Positions 26,591-35,622 of a stretch of 64,000 nucleotides of DNA are shown piece after piece. The stretch comes from Streptomyces ruber (GTDB lineage Bacteria; Actinomycetota; Actinomycetes; Streptomycetales; Streptomycetaceae): NCBI RefSeq assembly GCF_014648075.1, contig NZ_BMQK01000013.1, positions 1 to 64,000 of the forward strand, read 5' to 3'. How positions within the stretch are numbered: the first letter of the stretch is position 1; each line of letters starts with the position of its first letter. Made by a program: the position numbers and the translations under genes. Under the pieces are notes generated by a model, which saw nothing but the letters and a program-made list of their open reading frames with translations, was not told where the DNA came from and made no database searches.

Positions 26591-26739
26591 CACCTTTGCA
26601 CACGCGGGAGCTCGGAGCACCGGGCTGAGAGGGCGCTGACCTCCGCAGACGCGATGTTTCACGTGGAACATCGCGTGACGGAAATCGCTGCGTCGACCGC
26701 CGAACCTGTTACCGGGTAATGCCGGCGTAGGGAGTAGGT
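26591..26739 (+). promoter_or_regulatory. TPP (thiamine pyrophosphate) riboswitch of thiC
   Basis: Conserved pieces in order: CGGGAG (26605), GGGCTGAGAGG (26622), GAACCTG (26702) and TAATGCCGGCGTAGGGAG (26717). The GGGAG at its end is also the ribosome-binding site of thiC (8 bases before ATG 26743), so ligand binding would hide the start. The variable stem between the two halves contains a parS hairpin (26649-26676). Confidence 0.92.
26656..26669. other. parS (ParB-binding site), one mismatch, inside riboswitch
   Basis: GTTTCACGTGGAAC at the centre of a 28-bp palindrome (26649-26676) that forms a side stem of the TPP riboswitch. Confidence 0.85.
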
Positions 26740-26742
26740 CTC

Positions 26743-28569
26743 ATGACCAACAAGGACGCACGCACGCCTGCCTTCAGCCAGACGGACGGAGCCGAGGACG
26801 CCGGAACACCGGCACCGACGCCCGGGTCCTCGAACGGCGAGGCGGGAACGTCCATCGGCTGGCACAAGGCGTATGTCGGGGGAAGCCGCCCCGATCTTCG
26901 AGTGCCGGTCCGTCAGGTGCATCTCACCAACGGGCAGTCGGTCACCCTGTACGACACCTCCGGCCCGTACACCGATCCGGCGGTCGACACCGATGTGCGC
27001 AGGGGCCTCCCCCCTCTGCGCGAGAACTGGATCGTCGCCCGCGGCGACACCGAGGAGTACGCGGGCCGTCCCGTCCGGCCCGAGGACGACGGCATCAAGC
27101 ACACCTCCCCGCGCGGCGGGCTGCGCAACCTCGACGCGGTGTTCCCTGGACGCCCCCGTCAGCCACGTCGGAGCCGGGGCGGCCGGGCCGTGACGCAGCT
27201 CGCCTACGCGCGGCGCGGGGAGATCACGCCCGAGATGGAGTTCGTGGCAATCCGGGAGAACGTGTCGCCCGAGGTGGTGCGGGAGGAGATCGCCGCAGGC
27301 CGGGCCGTGCTGCCGGCCAACGTCAATCACCCGGAGATCGAACCGATGATCATCGGGAAGCGATTCCTGGTGAAGGTGAACGCCAACATCGGCAACTCCG
27401 CCGTCACCTCCTCCATCGAGGAGGAGGTCGAGAAGATGACCTGGGCGACCCGCTGGGGCGCCGACACGGTCATGGATCTGTCCACGGGCCGCAACATTCA
27501 CACCACGCGCGAGTGGGTGCTGCGCAACTCCCCGGTCCCGATCGGCACCGTGCCGCTGTACCAGGCACTGGAGAAGGTCGACGGCAAGGCGGAGGAGCTC
27601 ACCTGGGAGATCTACAAGGACACGGTCATCGAGCAGGCCGAGCAGGGCGTCGACTACATGACGGTCCACGCGGGTGTACGTCTGCCGTACGTGCCGCTGA
27701 CCGCGAACCGGAAGACCGGCATCGTCTCGCGTGGCGGCTCGATCATGGCTGCCTGGTGTCTGGCGCACCACAAGGAGTCGTTCCTGTACGAGAACTTCGA
27801 GGAACTGTGCGAGATCCTCGCCTCGTACGACGTCACGTACTCGCTCGGTGACGGCCTGCGGCCCGGATCGATCGCGGACGCCAACGACGAGGCGCAGTTC
27901 GCGGAACTGCGGACGCTCGGTGAACTGAACACGATCGCCAAGCGTTTCCACGTACAGACCATGATCGAGGGCCCGGGACACGTCCCGATGCACAAGATCA
28001 AGGAGAACATCGACCTTCAGCAGGAGATCTGCGATGAAGCCCCGTTCTATACGCTCGGCCCGCTGACCACCGACGTCGCGCCGGCGTACGACCACATCAC
28101 CTCTGGCATCGGTGCCGCGATGATCGCGTGGTGGGGCACGGCGATGCTCTGCTACGTCACGCCCAAGGAGCACTTGGGCCTGCCCAACCGTGACGACGTC
28201 AAGACGGGCGTCATCACCTACAAGATCGCGGCCCATGCGGCGGACCTCGCCAAGGGACATCCGGGCGCACAGGAGTGGGACGACGCGTTGTCGGACGCCC
28301 GCTTCGAGTTCCGCTGGGAGGACCAGTTCAACCTGGCTCTCGATCCCGACACGGCTCGGGAGTTCCACGACGAGACGCTTCCGGCGGAACCCGCCAAGAC
28401 TGCTCACTTCTGTTCCATGTGCGGCCCGAAGTTCTGCTCGATGAAGATCTCCCAGGACATCCGCCGCGAGCACGGCGGATCACGGGCCGAGATCGAGGAG
28501 GGCATGGCCCAGAAGTCCAGGGAGTTCGCGGCCTCGGGGAACCGGGTCTATCTGCCGCTGGCGGACTGA
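26743..28569 (+). CDS. thiC: phosphomethylpyrimidine synthase ThiC
   Basis: 608 residues. ThiC is a radical SAM enzyme that rearranges AIR into the HMP-phosphate pyrimidine of thiamine. The cluster-binding motif is CSMCGPKFC (Cys557, 560, 565), near the C-terminus as in the family. Conserved NIGNS and EGPGHVPMHK are present, as is a long N-terminal domain. ATG 26743 is preceded by the riboswitch. Single gene with its own terminator-like hairpin at 28663. Confidence 0.98.
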   Translation: MTNKDARTPAFSQTDGAEDAGTPAPTPGSSNGEAGTSIGWHKAYVGGSRPDLRVPVRQVHLTNGQSVTLYDTSGPYTDPAVDTDVRRGLPPLRENWIVARGDTEEYAGRPVRPEDDGIKHTSPRGGLRNLDAVFPGRPRQPRRSRGGRAVTQLAYARRGEITPEMEFVAIRENVSPEVVREEIAAGRAVLPANVNHPEIEPMIIGKRFLVKVNANIGNSAVTSSIEEEVEKMTWATRWGADTVMDLSTGRNIHTTREWVLRNSPVPIGTVPLYQALEKVDGKAEELTWEIYKDTVIEQAEQGVDYMTVHAGVRLPYVPLTANRKTGIVSRGGSIMAAWCLAHHKESFLYENFEELCEILASYDVTYSLGDGLRPGSIADANDEAQFAELRTLGELNTIAKRFHVQTMIEGPGHVPMHKIKENIDLQQEICDEAPFYTLGPLTTDVAPAYDHITSGIGAAMIAWWGTAMLCYVTPKEHLGLPNRDDVKTGVITYKIAAHAADLAKGHPGAQEWDDALSDARFEFRWEDQFNLALDPDTAREFHDETLPAEPAKTAHFCSMCGPKFCSMKISQDIRREHGGSRAEIEEGMAQKSREFAASGNRVYLPLAD

Positions 28570-28662
28570 TCTCCGGTCCGGTCGCCGGTGGGCTCATGGG
28601 GCGACTCGTGGGTCGTGCGGCACTGCGCGGGAGCGGAGTGGCACTCCGGGGCGGGCGCCGGG

Positions 28663-28681
28663 GCCGGAGCATTGCTCCGGC
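28663..28681 (+). terminator. hairpin after thiC
   Basis: GCCGGAGC stem with a 3-base loop, 94 bp after the thiC stop. Several GGAG/CTCC repeats surround it (28620-28730), so other pairings are possible. Confidence 0.5.
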
Positions 28682-28704
28682 ATGGCGGTGGCTCCTCCCC
28701 GGAG

Positions 28705-29577
28705 TCACTCCGGCCGGTGCTCCGGCCCCCCGAAGTCCGGGCTCGTGAAGTCCGGGCTGCTGAAGCTGGGACGGGTGCCCTTGCCCGAGCCGCCGCCCTC
28801 CGGGCTGCTGAAACCCGGACGGTGGTAGCCGAGATGCGGCATGCGACCCGGTGCGGGCGACGGGACCGGACGGCTCACGGCGGCCGCGCCCGGGTCGGCG
28901 AGGGCATCGCGGAGGAAGGGCATGATGCCGCGCTCCAGCAGGGCTTCACGCCAAGCCTCCCCGGCCCGCTCCACCTCCTCGCGCAACTCCCTCCGCCCGT
29001 CCGAGGAGGTGGCCCCGTTGCGCAGGGCGGTGAGGAGGAGGCCGACCGCGGCCACCAGGATCGCGGCCGCGGTGATCGCGCCGAATACCCAGCCGGTGGT
29101 GAGCAGGGTCTGCGCGACCCCCGGCCCGGGATCCAGCAGCCGCAGGACATAGCCCACGAGCAGGAAGATCGCCGCGGCGGTTCCGGCGAGAACGGGAGCC
29201 AGGACGGCCACGACGGCCCCGGCACCTGCCCCCGCCGCCTCCGTGACCTCTCCCATGGTGGCCGCGAACCCCACCGCGGTGCCGTCCGGCTCCGCCGGAC
29301 CGGACGCGCTCTCGCGGGACGGTGCCGGGGCGGACTGCGCCGGGTGGCGCAGTTCCTCGCGGACCTTCACGTAGTGCTGGTATTCAGCCGCCGCCGCGGC
29401 CGTGATGAGGGCGGTCGCGTTGAGCGCCATCGTGCGCAGTTGTTCCGGGTTCAGCCGCTGGCCGACAGCGGCGAGTTCCGGACGGTTCGGTGCGGTGCGC
29501 AGCGCCTCGCTGAGAATCCGCTCGTACTCCTGGCGGTCCTCACTCAGCAGGTCCTGCGGAACGCTGTTCATGTGCAT
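28705..29577 (-). CDS. integral membrane protein, unknown function
   Basis: 290 residues. An N-terminal soluble half (helical, 1-75, EDRQEYERILSEALR) is followed by a Pro/Ala linker, two membrane helices (about 120-145 and 158-185), a soluble stretch, and a Ser/Gly/Pro tail with FSSPDFTSPDF repeats. I do not recognise a family. It converges on thiC and stands alone in its unit. ATG 29577 or 29571. Confidence 0.7.
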   Translation of the reverse strand: MHMNSVPQDLLSEDRQEYERILSEALRTAPNRPELAAVGQRLNPEQLRTMALNATALITAAAAAEYQHYVKVREELRHPAQSAPAPSRESASGPAEPDGTAVGFAATMGEVTEAAGAGAGAVVAVLAPVLAGTAAAIFLLVGYVLRLLDPGPGVAQTLLTTGWVFGAITAAAILVAAVGLLLTALRNGATSSDGRRELREEVERAGEAWREALLERGIMPFLRDALADPGAAAVSRPVPSPAPGRMPHLGYHRPGFSSPEGGGSGKGTRPSFSSPDFTSPDFGGPEHRPE

Positions 29578-29770
29578 CCCCCGATGCTCCGTAGGGCTTG
29601 TGGCTCGGCATGCTGACGAGCCGTCGGGCAGAAACGGAGGGGAGCCTGCTACGGATAGTTCGATGGTAGAGCGGTGACGGCGCGCGGTGACAGGGGATTT
29701 ACGGAAATTGGACAGGGCGCGAGGCGGCTGCTTGACGCGTCGCTGTGGAGACGGGCCCCAGGGTGGAGCG

Positions 29771-30850
29771 TCAGCCGGCCAGCGGGAGCTGCTGGACCAG
29801 CAGCTTTCCGGCCATGGTCACTCCACCGTCCATCGCGATGGCCAGACCGTCCGCATAAATGTGCGGTCCCTCGACCACCGGGCCCGTGCCGTCCTCGCCC
29901 TCTTCCGAGCCGACCTCTCCCAGGAGGTACGGGATAGGGCTGTGGCCGTGCACGATACGCGAGCCGCCGTACACATCGAGCAGTGAGCGCACGGCGTCGG
30001 CGCCGCCCTCGTCGCGGAAGGAGAAGCGCTTGGTGAACTTGCGGAACAGGTCCCAGACCTCGTCCGCGTCGTTCCGAGTGATGGTCTCGCGGACGGTGTC
30101 GTTGACGGCCTCGATGGAGTCGCCGTAGTCGAGGTAGGCGGTGGTGTCGGAGTGCACCAGCAGGTGGCCGTCGACCTGCTCCATGGCGTCGAGCCGGGCC
30201 ATCCACTGCAGATGGTGGTCCTGCAGGCGCTCCATGTCGGTCTTCTGCCCGCCGTTGAGCAGCCAGGCCGCCTGGAAGGTGGCCGTGCCCGCGCCCGAGT
30301 TCACGGGCGTGTCGCCGAAGCGCTTGGCGCCCAGCAGCAGCAGCTCGTGGTTGCCCATGAGCGCCTTGCAGTAGCCGCCGGCCGCCGCGGCCTCGGCGGA
30401 CAGCCGCATCACCAGGTCGATGACGCCGATACCGTCCGGTCCGCGGTCGGTGAAGTCGCCCAGGAACCACAACCGCGCGGTGCCCGCGGACCAGTTGCCC
30501 GCCGCGTCGACGAGCCCCTTCTCCTGGAGCGCGGCGACCAGCTGATCGAGGTAGCCGTGCACGTCCCCGACGACGTACAGGGGGCCCGGTCCGGTGGTGG
30601 GCTGCCCCGCCGCCACCGCCTCGGGGTCCACGGACACCAGGACCGTGTCCTGTCGGCTGATCACTGGCAGGTCCCGCTCGGTGGGCGTGTAGCCCTCCGG
30701 GTGGCCCTGGGTCTCGTCGAGAGGTCTGGCGACCTCGCCGGGCTGCGTGCCGTGAGCGTAAGGACCGGCCTCGTGCACGTACGCGGGTACACGGAAGTCG
30801 CGCACCGTCGGCGTCCGCACCTCGGGTCCCTGACCGGCCCCCTGAGTCAT
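29771..30850 (-). CDS. calcineurin-like metallophosphoesterase
   Basis: 359 residues from ATG 30850, which has GGAGG 5 bases upstream. All metal motifs of the phosphoprotein-phosphatase family are present: GDVHG, GDFTDRG, GNHE, then HSD and HGH. An 80-residue N-terminal extension (PxY-rich) precedes the domain. Likely a soluble serine/threonine phosphatase or a nucleotide phosphatase; the substrate is not evident. It is downstream of the LacI gene but separated by a terminator. Confidence 0.87.
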   Translation of the reverse strand: MTQGAGQGPEVRTPTVRDFRVPAYVHEAGPYAHGTQPGEVARPLDETQGHPEGYTPTERDLPVISRQDTVLVSVDPEAVAAGQPTTGPGPLYVVGDVHGYLDQLVAALQEKGLVDAAGNWSAGTARLWFLGDFTDRGPDGIGVIDLVMRLSAEAAAAGGYCKALMGNHELLLLGAKRFGDTPVNSGAGTATFQAAWLLNGGQKTDMERLQDHHLQWMARLDAMEQVDGHLLVHSDTTAYLDYGDSIEAVNDTVRETITRNDADEVWDLFRKFTKRFSFRDEGGADAVRSLLDVYGGSRIVHGHSPIPYLLGEVGSEEGEDGTGPVVEGPHIYADGLAIAMDGGVTMAGKLLVQQLPLAG

Positions 30851-31021
30851 CGACCCCTCCACCACCATCGCCACCATCGCGCCGCATCTGCACCGCATCG
30901 GACTGCCTGGTCGCAGCGGCCCGCGGTGTCGTGCGCCCATCATAGGAATGCGGATCGCGCCATGTGATGACCCAGGGGTGGTGAAATGGCGCGAGGCCAT
31001 TGTTCAGCGGTGTTTTATCCA

Positions 31022-31050
31022 GAATTGGGCGGGACCGACCCGCCCAATTC
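31022..31050 (-). terminator. terminator of the LacI regulator gene
   Basis: 12-bp perfect stem (31022-31033 with 31039-31050), loop ACCGA, 55 bp after the stop of the minus-strand gene that ends at 31105. Confidence 0.75.
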
Positions 31051-31104
31051 ATTGACGTGGGCATGTACGAAGGCGTGCAGGGACGCCGGGGGCTCCCCGC
31101 TCGC

Positions 31105-32217
31105 TCAGCTTCGTTCGGGCGATCGCGGCGGACTGACGGTCGTACGCGGCGGCCGGCGCTCGGAGGAGGTGCGCACGATCAGCTCCGTCGGTATCACCTG
31201 CTCGACCGGCTGGTCCGACTCGACCCCCTCGATGGCGTCGATCAGGAGCTGGACCACCGCCGTGCCGATCCGGCGCGGCTTCAGGGAGAGGGTGGTGATG
31301 GGCGGCTCGGTGTTCGCGTAGACGGTGGACTCGCTGCAGCAGACGAGCAGCAGGTCGTCCGGCACGCGTAGGCCGTACCGCCGGGCCGCGGCCAGCAGGT
31401 CGGTGCCGTTGGGATCGAACAGGCCGTAGACGGCGTCCGGGCGGTCCGGCCGGGCCAGCAACCGGTCGGCGGCCACGGCTCCGGCACAGGGGTCGTGCGC
31501 CGGGTAGGCCTCGTACACCGGATCCTGTCCGATCCGCTGGCACCAGTGCAGGTACGCGCTGGTGGACAGGTGCGTGTACGTGTCCGTCGTCGTGCCGGTC
31601 AGCAGGCCGATCCGGCGGGCGCCCGCGTCGGCCAGGTGATCGAGGATGCCGAGGACGGCGGCCTCGTGGTCGTTGTCGACCCAGGCGGTGACCGGGAGCG
31701 TGCCGGCCGGGCGGCCGTCGGAGACGACCGGCAGCCCCTGCCGGACCAGCTCGCTGACCACCGGGTCGTGATCGGACGGGTCGATGACCACGGTGCCGTC
31801 CAGCGCGACGTTCGACCAGACGTCGTGGCGTGAGGTCGCGGGGAGGATGACCAGGGCGTAGCCCCGGGCGAGCGCGGCCGAGGTGGCGGCCCGTGCCATC
31901 TCCGCGAAGTATGCGAACTCGGTGAAGGTGAAAGGTTCATCCCCGTACGTCGTGACGGTCAGGCCGATCAGCCCGGACTTCCCCGTACGGAGGGTTCGGG
32001 CCGCCGCCGACGGGCGGTAGCCCAGCCGGTCGGCGACCTCACGGACATGGCGTCGGGTGGCGTCTGGAAGCCGGCCCTTGCCGTTGAGGGCGTCGGAGAC
32101 GGTCGTGATGGAGACACCGGCGGCGGCGGCGACGTCTCTGATGCCCGCCCGGCCCGGCCGGTTGCCTCGGCGGGGAGTCTCCGCCCGGCTCACCTGGTGC
32201 TTCCCTGCTGCTGTCAT
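31105..32217 (-). CDS. LacI-family transcriptional regulator
   Basis: 370 residues. The LacI helix-turn-helix and hinge are clear (GIRDVAAAAGVSITTVSDALNGKG, then a hinge RPSAAARTLRTG), followed by the sugar-binding type effector domain. LacI proteins usually repress sugar transport or catabolism operons; no sugar gene is nearby, so the target is elsewhere. ATG 32217 lacks a strong ribosome-binding site. Terminator at 31022. Confidence 0.88.
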   Translation of the reverse strand: MTAAGKHQVSRAETPRRGNRPGRAGIRDVAAAAGVSITTVSDALNGKGRLPDATRRHVREVADRLGYRPSAAARTLRTGKSGLIGLTVTTYGDEPFTFTEFAYFAEMARAATSAALARGYALVILPATSRHDVWSNVALDGTVVIDPSDHDPVVSELVRQGLPVVSDGRPAGTLPVTAWVDNDHEAAVLGILDHLADAGARRIGLLTGTTTDTYTHLSTSAYLHWCQRIGQDPVYEAYPAHDPCAGAVAADRLLARPDRPDAVYGLFDPNGTDLLAAARRYGLRVPDDLLLVCCSESTVYANTEPPITTLSLKPRRIGTAVVQLLIDAIEGVESDQPVEQVIPTELIVRTSSERRPPRTTVSPPRSPERS

Positions 32218-32634
32218 GGCGAGCCGATAGTAGGGCTCATGTGGTGGGGTGGTGCGGACGCATATGCAGTCGTTGACAGGCACGTTTCTGCAAGGTCCAG
32301 TGCCGCCGAGCACCTCAGATTTCACGAGCCTTGAACGATCCAACGTCGCGACCTGACGTGTGGGTGCCCGTAGGCCTGCCTGGTGGACCGTGTTGCGAAG
32401 AGGTCTCAACTCACCTTCACGAGGGATGCGCGCCACGGCGTGAGCCACCGGCGCGCGCTGTATTGCGTGGCGCGCCCCCCTACCCTCTATCCCTTCGTCT
32501 CGCTGGTGCCTCTGAGACAGGCGTGGCTCAGGCGATAGGACCGCCATGCCGCACGCGGTCGCCTCCGGGCCATTCGCAGGACAGCCGAATCCTCATAAAG
32601 TGAGAAGCATTGGGTGTCGATGAGGAGGACCGCG
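32218..32634. other. divergent intergenic region LacI / HisC-type aminotransferase
   Basis: 417 bp containing the start regions of both genes. A small GCATATGC dyad near 32260 could be part of an operator, but I see no full LacI-type palindrome. No coding pattern and no tRNA is evident. Confidence 0.4.
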
Positions 32635-33714
32635 GTGAGCGAGATGAGCCCCAGGCTGCGAGCGGAGCTGGAGGGGATCCCCACCTACAAGCCGGGCAGG
32701 CCCGCCGCGGTGGGCGGCCCCGATGCGTACAAGCTGTCCTCCAACGAGAACCCGTACCCGCCCCTGCCCGGCGTGCTGGAGAGCGTGACCGCGGCGGCCT
32801 CGTCCTTCAACCGCTACCCGGACATGGCGTGCACGGGCCTGGTGAACGAGCTGTCCGAACGCTTCGGGGTACCGCTCTCCCACCTGTCCACGGGCACCGG
32901 CTCGGTCGGGGTGGCCCAGCAGCTGATCCAGGCGACCTCCGGACCCGGCGACGAGGTGGTCTACGCCTGGCGGTCCTTCGAGGCGTACCCGATCATCACG
33001 CGGATCAGCGGGGCAACACCGGTGGAGGTGCCGTTGACCCCGGGTGATGTGCACGACCTGGACGCGATGGCGGAAGCGATCACCGACCGTACGCGACTGG
33101 TCTTCGTCTGCAACCCCAACAACCCCACGGGAACCGTGGTGCGCCGGACCGAGCTGGAACGCTTCCTCGACCGGGTGCCGGGCGATGTACTGGTCGTCCT
33201 GGACGAGGCGTACCGGGAGTTCATCCGCGACCTGGAGGTTCCCGACGGCGTCGAGCTCTACCGCCAGCGGCCGAACGTCTGCGTGTTGCGCACCTTCTCC
33301 AAGGCGTACGGTCTCGCCGGGCTCCGTGTGGGCTTCGCGATCGCCCATGAGCCGGTGGCGGCGGCCCTGCGCAAGACGGCGGTGCCGTTCGGTGTGAGCC
33401 AGCTCGCGCAAGAGGCGGCGATCGCCTCCCTGCGGGCGGAGGACGAGCTGCTGGGCCGGGTCGGCTCGCTGGTGTGCGAGCGCACCCGGGTCGTGGAGGG
33501 CCTGCGGGCCCAGGGCTGGACGGTTCCCGAGACCCACGCGAACTTCGTGTGGCTGCGGCTGGGGGAACGCACCGCCGACTTCTCGGCCGCGTGCGAGGAG
33601 CACGGTGTCGTCGTACGGCCCTTCCTCGGTGAGGGCGTCCGCGTGACGATCGGCGAGAGCGAGGCCAACGACGTCTTCCTGAAGGTGTCGGAGGTGTTCC
33701 GCAAGGCCCTCTGA
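32635..33714 (+). CDS. hisC: histidinol-phosphate aminotransferase-type PLP enzyme
   Basis: 359 residues from GTG 32635 with GAGGAGG 6 bases upstream. Fold type I aminotransferase: NENPYPP at the start, PLP-binding Asp in VVLDEAY and PLP lysine in SKAYGLAG (Lys223). It is outside the his operon, so it is the HisC2/phenylalanine aminotransferase type of actinobacteria, which may serve histidine, tyrosine or phenylalanine. Single gene next to cydA. The family call is secure, the substrate is not. Confidence 0.88.
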   Translation: MSEMSPRLRAELEGIPTYKPGRPAAVGGPDAYKLSSNENPYPPLPGVLESVTAAASSFNRYPDMACTGLVNELSERFGVPLSHLSTGTGSVGVAQQLIQATSGPGDEVVYAWRSFEAYPIITRISGATPVEVPLTPGDVHDLDAMAEAITDRTRLVFVCNPNNPTGTVVRRTELERFLDRVPGDVLVVLDEAYREFIRDLEVPDGVELYRQRPNVCVLRTFSKAYGLAGLRVGFAIAHEPVAAALRKTAVPFGVSQLAQEAAIASLRAEDELLGRVGSLVCERTRVVEGLRAQGWTVPETHANFVWLRLGERTADFSAACEEHGVVVRPFLGEGVRVTIGESEANDVFLKVSEVFRKAL

Positions 33715-33846
33715 CACGGGCGGACGGATGATCCGGCCGACCGGGAGCGGGTCGGCCGGGCGCCGGCGGTCGGGAGACGACCGGGGCACCGGACAGCCGG
33801 GCGATCTTCGAGCGCGCCGAACGGCAAGCCGCAGGCACCGTTTCGC

Positions 33847-33894
33847 CGTGCTGTCGTGCTGTCGTGCTGTCGTGCTGTCGTGCTGCCGTGCTGC
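33847..33894. repeat. 8-bp tandem repeat (CGTGCTGT)
   Basis: Four perfect CGTGCTGT units then two CGTGCTGC units, 104 bp upstream of the Rex operator. The unit length is not a multiple of three and the region is non-coding. Confidence 0.85.
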
Positions 33895-33997
33895 CGTTCA
33901 ACGTGACGTGTGCGATCGCGTCTCCGCCCAGGTGGTTGACAGCGGGAGGGACCCCCTTTCGAGATTCGCGGGCATGTGCGTCATAATTGCTTGTGAA

Positions 33998-34013
33998 TGT
34001 GAACGCGTTCACA
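33998..34013. promoter_or_regulatory. Rex operator of cydABCD
   Basis: TGTGAACGCGTTCACA, a perfect 16-bp palindrome identical to the Rex (ROP) consensus of Streptomyces. Rex senses NADH/NAD+ and represses cyd when the cell is oxidised. A second partial half site TTGTGAA overlaps it upstream. Confidence 0.93.
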
Positions 34014-34093
34014 AGCTGGGCCCGTCTGTCTCGTGATGTGCGTGACGAACGGGGGCAAAGCTGCCGCCATGACCACGCAGGTAAGGAGAAGCC

Positions 34094-35602
34094 GTGGACA
34101 TCGCCCTGGCGCCGGAGACTCTGGCGCGATGGCAGTTCGGCATCACCACCGTCTACCACTTCCTCTTCGTCCCGCTCACGATCTCGCTCGCCGCGCTCAC
34201 GGCCGGCCTGCAGACCGCCTGGGTCCGGACCGGCAAGGAGAAGTACCTCAAGGCCACCAAGTTCTGGGGCAAGCTTTTCCTGATCAACATCGCGATGGGC
34301 GTCGTCACCGGCCTGGTGCAGGAGTTCCAGTTCGGCATGAACTGGTCGGACTACTCGCGCTTCGTCGGCGACGTCTTCGGTGCCCCGCTGGCCTTCGAGG
34401 CCCTGATCGCCTTCTTCTTCGAGTCGACGTTCATCGGCCTGTGGATCTTCGGCTGGGACAAGCTGCCGAAGAAGATCCACCTCGCCTGCATCTGGATGGT
34501 GTCGATCGGCACCATCCTCTCGGCGTACTTCATCCTGGCGGCCAACTCCTGGATGCAGCACCCCGTCGGGTACCGGATCAACGAGGAGAAGGGGCGCGCG
34601 GAGCTCACCGACTTCTGGCGGGTGCTGACCCAGGACACCGCCCTGACCCAGGTCTTCCACAGCCTCACGGCGGCCTTCCTCACCGGTGGCGCCTTCATGG
34701 TCGGCATCGCCGCGTTCCACCTCAAGCGCAAGAAGCACGTCCCGGTGATGAAGACGTCGCTGCGACTCGGCCTGGTCACCGTGGTCGTCGGCGGTCTGCT
34801 CACCGCGATCAGTGGAGACACGCTCGGCAAGGTCATGTACGAGCAGCAGCCGATGAAGATGGCCGCTGCCGAGGCGTTGTGGGACGGCGAGGGGCCCGCA
34901 CCCTTCTCGGTCTTCGCCGTCGGTGACGTCGACGAGGGCCACAACAAGGTCGCCATCGAGATCCCCGGCCTGCTGTCCTTCCTGGCGAAGAACGACTTCG
35001 AGTCGTACGTGCCCGGCATCAACGAGCTCAACGAGGCCGCTCAGGAGAAGTACGGGCCCGGTGACTACCGACCGAACATCCCCGTCGCCTACTGGGGCTT
35101 CCGCTGGATGATCGGCTTCGGTATGGCGTCCTTCACCCTGGGGCTTCTCGGCCTGTGGCTGACCCGCAAGAAGTTCCTGCTGCCGGAACACCTGAGGGTG
35201 GGCGAAGACGAGGTGCCGCACCTGTCGCTGCTGCCCAAGAAGGTGCTCGGGCCGACGCTGACCAAGTGGTTCTGGCGTGTCGCGGTCCTCACCATGGGCT
35301 TCCCGCTGATCGCCAACGCCTGGGGCTGGATCTTCACCGAGATGGGCCGGCAGCCGTGGGTCGTCTACGGCGTGCTCCGCACCAGCGCCGCGGTCTCCCC
35401 GGGTGTCTCGCAGGGCGAGGTCATCACCTCGATGGCCGTGTTCACCACCCTGTACGCGATCCTCGCCGTCGTCGAGGTCAAGCTGCTCGTGAAGTACGTC
35501 AAGGCCGGACCGCCGGAGCTCACCGAGGCCGACCTCAACCCGCCCACGAAGATCGGCGGCGACGTCCGTGACGCCGACAAGCCGATGGCCTTCTCGTATT
35601 AG
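34094..35602 (+). CDS. cydA: cytochrome bd ubiquinol/menaquinol oxidase subunit I
   Basis: 502 residues, nine membrane helices. The haem-ligand histidine near residue 22 (TTVYHFLFV) and the conserved QEFQFGMNW and GWIFTEMGRQPW stretches are present. The Q-loop between helices is of the short type. With CydB it reduces oxygen to water without pumping protons, at low oxygen tension. GTG start with AAGGAGAA upstream. First gene of cydA-cydB-cydCD, controlled by Rex. Confidence 0.98.
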   Translation: MDIALAPETLARWQFGITTVYHFLFVPLTISLAALTAGLQTAWVRTGKEKYLKATKFWGKLFLINIAMGVVTGLVQEFQFGMNWSDYSRFVGDVFGAPLAFEALIAFFFESTFIGLWIFGWDKLPKKIHLACIWMVSIGTILSAYFILAANSWMQHPVGYRINEEKGRAELTDFWRVLTQDTALTQVFHSLTAAFLTGGAFMVGIAAFHLKRKKHVPVMKTSLRLGLVTVVVGGLLTAISGDTLGKVMYEQQPMKMAAAEALWDGEGPAPFSVFAVGDVDEGHNKVAIEIPGLLSFLAKNDFESYVPGINELNEAAQEKYGPGDYRPNIPVAYWGFRWMIGFGMASFTLGLLGLWLTRKKFLLPEHLRVGEDEVPHLSLLPKKVLGPTLTKWFWRVAVLTMGFPLIANAWGWIFTEMGRQPWVVYGVLRTSAAVSPGVSQGEVITSMAVFTTLYAILAVVEVKLLVKYVKAGPPELTEADLNPPTKIGGDVRDADKPMAFSY

Positions 35603-35622
35603 GCCGAGGGAGCTGCACAGTC

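Larger units (their letters stand above)
33715..34093. other. promoter region of the cyd operon
   Basis: 379 bp. It holds an 8-bp tandem repeat (33847-33894) and the Rex operator (33998-34013) with a TATAAT-like TCATAATT just upstream (33981-33988). No gene is seen. Confidence 0.6.

Noticed and set aside
32440..32600. tRNA-like folding before the HisC-type gene
   Set aside because: I could not find a T-loop GTTCRA or an acceptor stem; no cloverleaf can be drawn.
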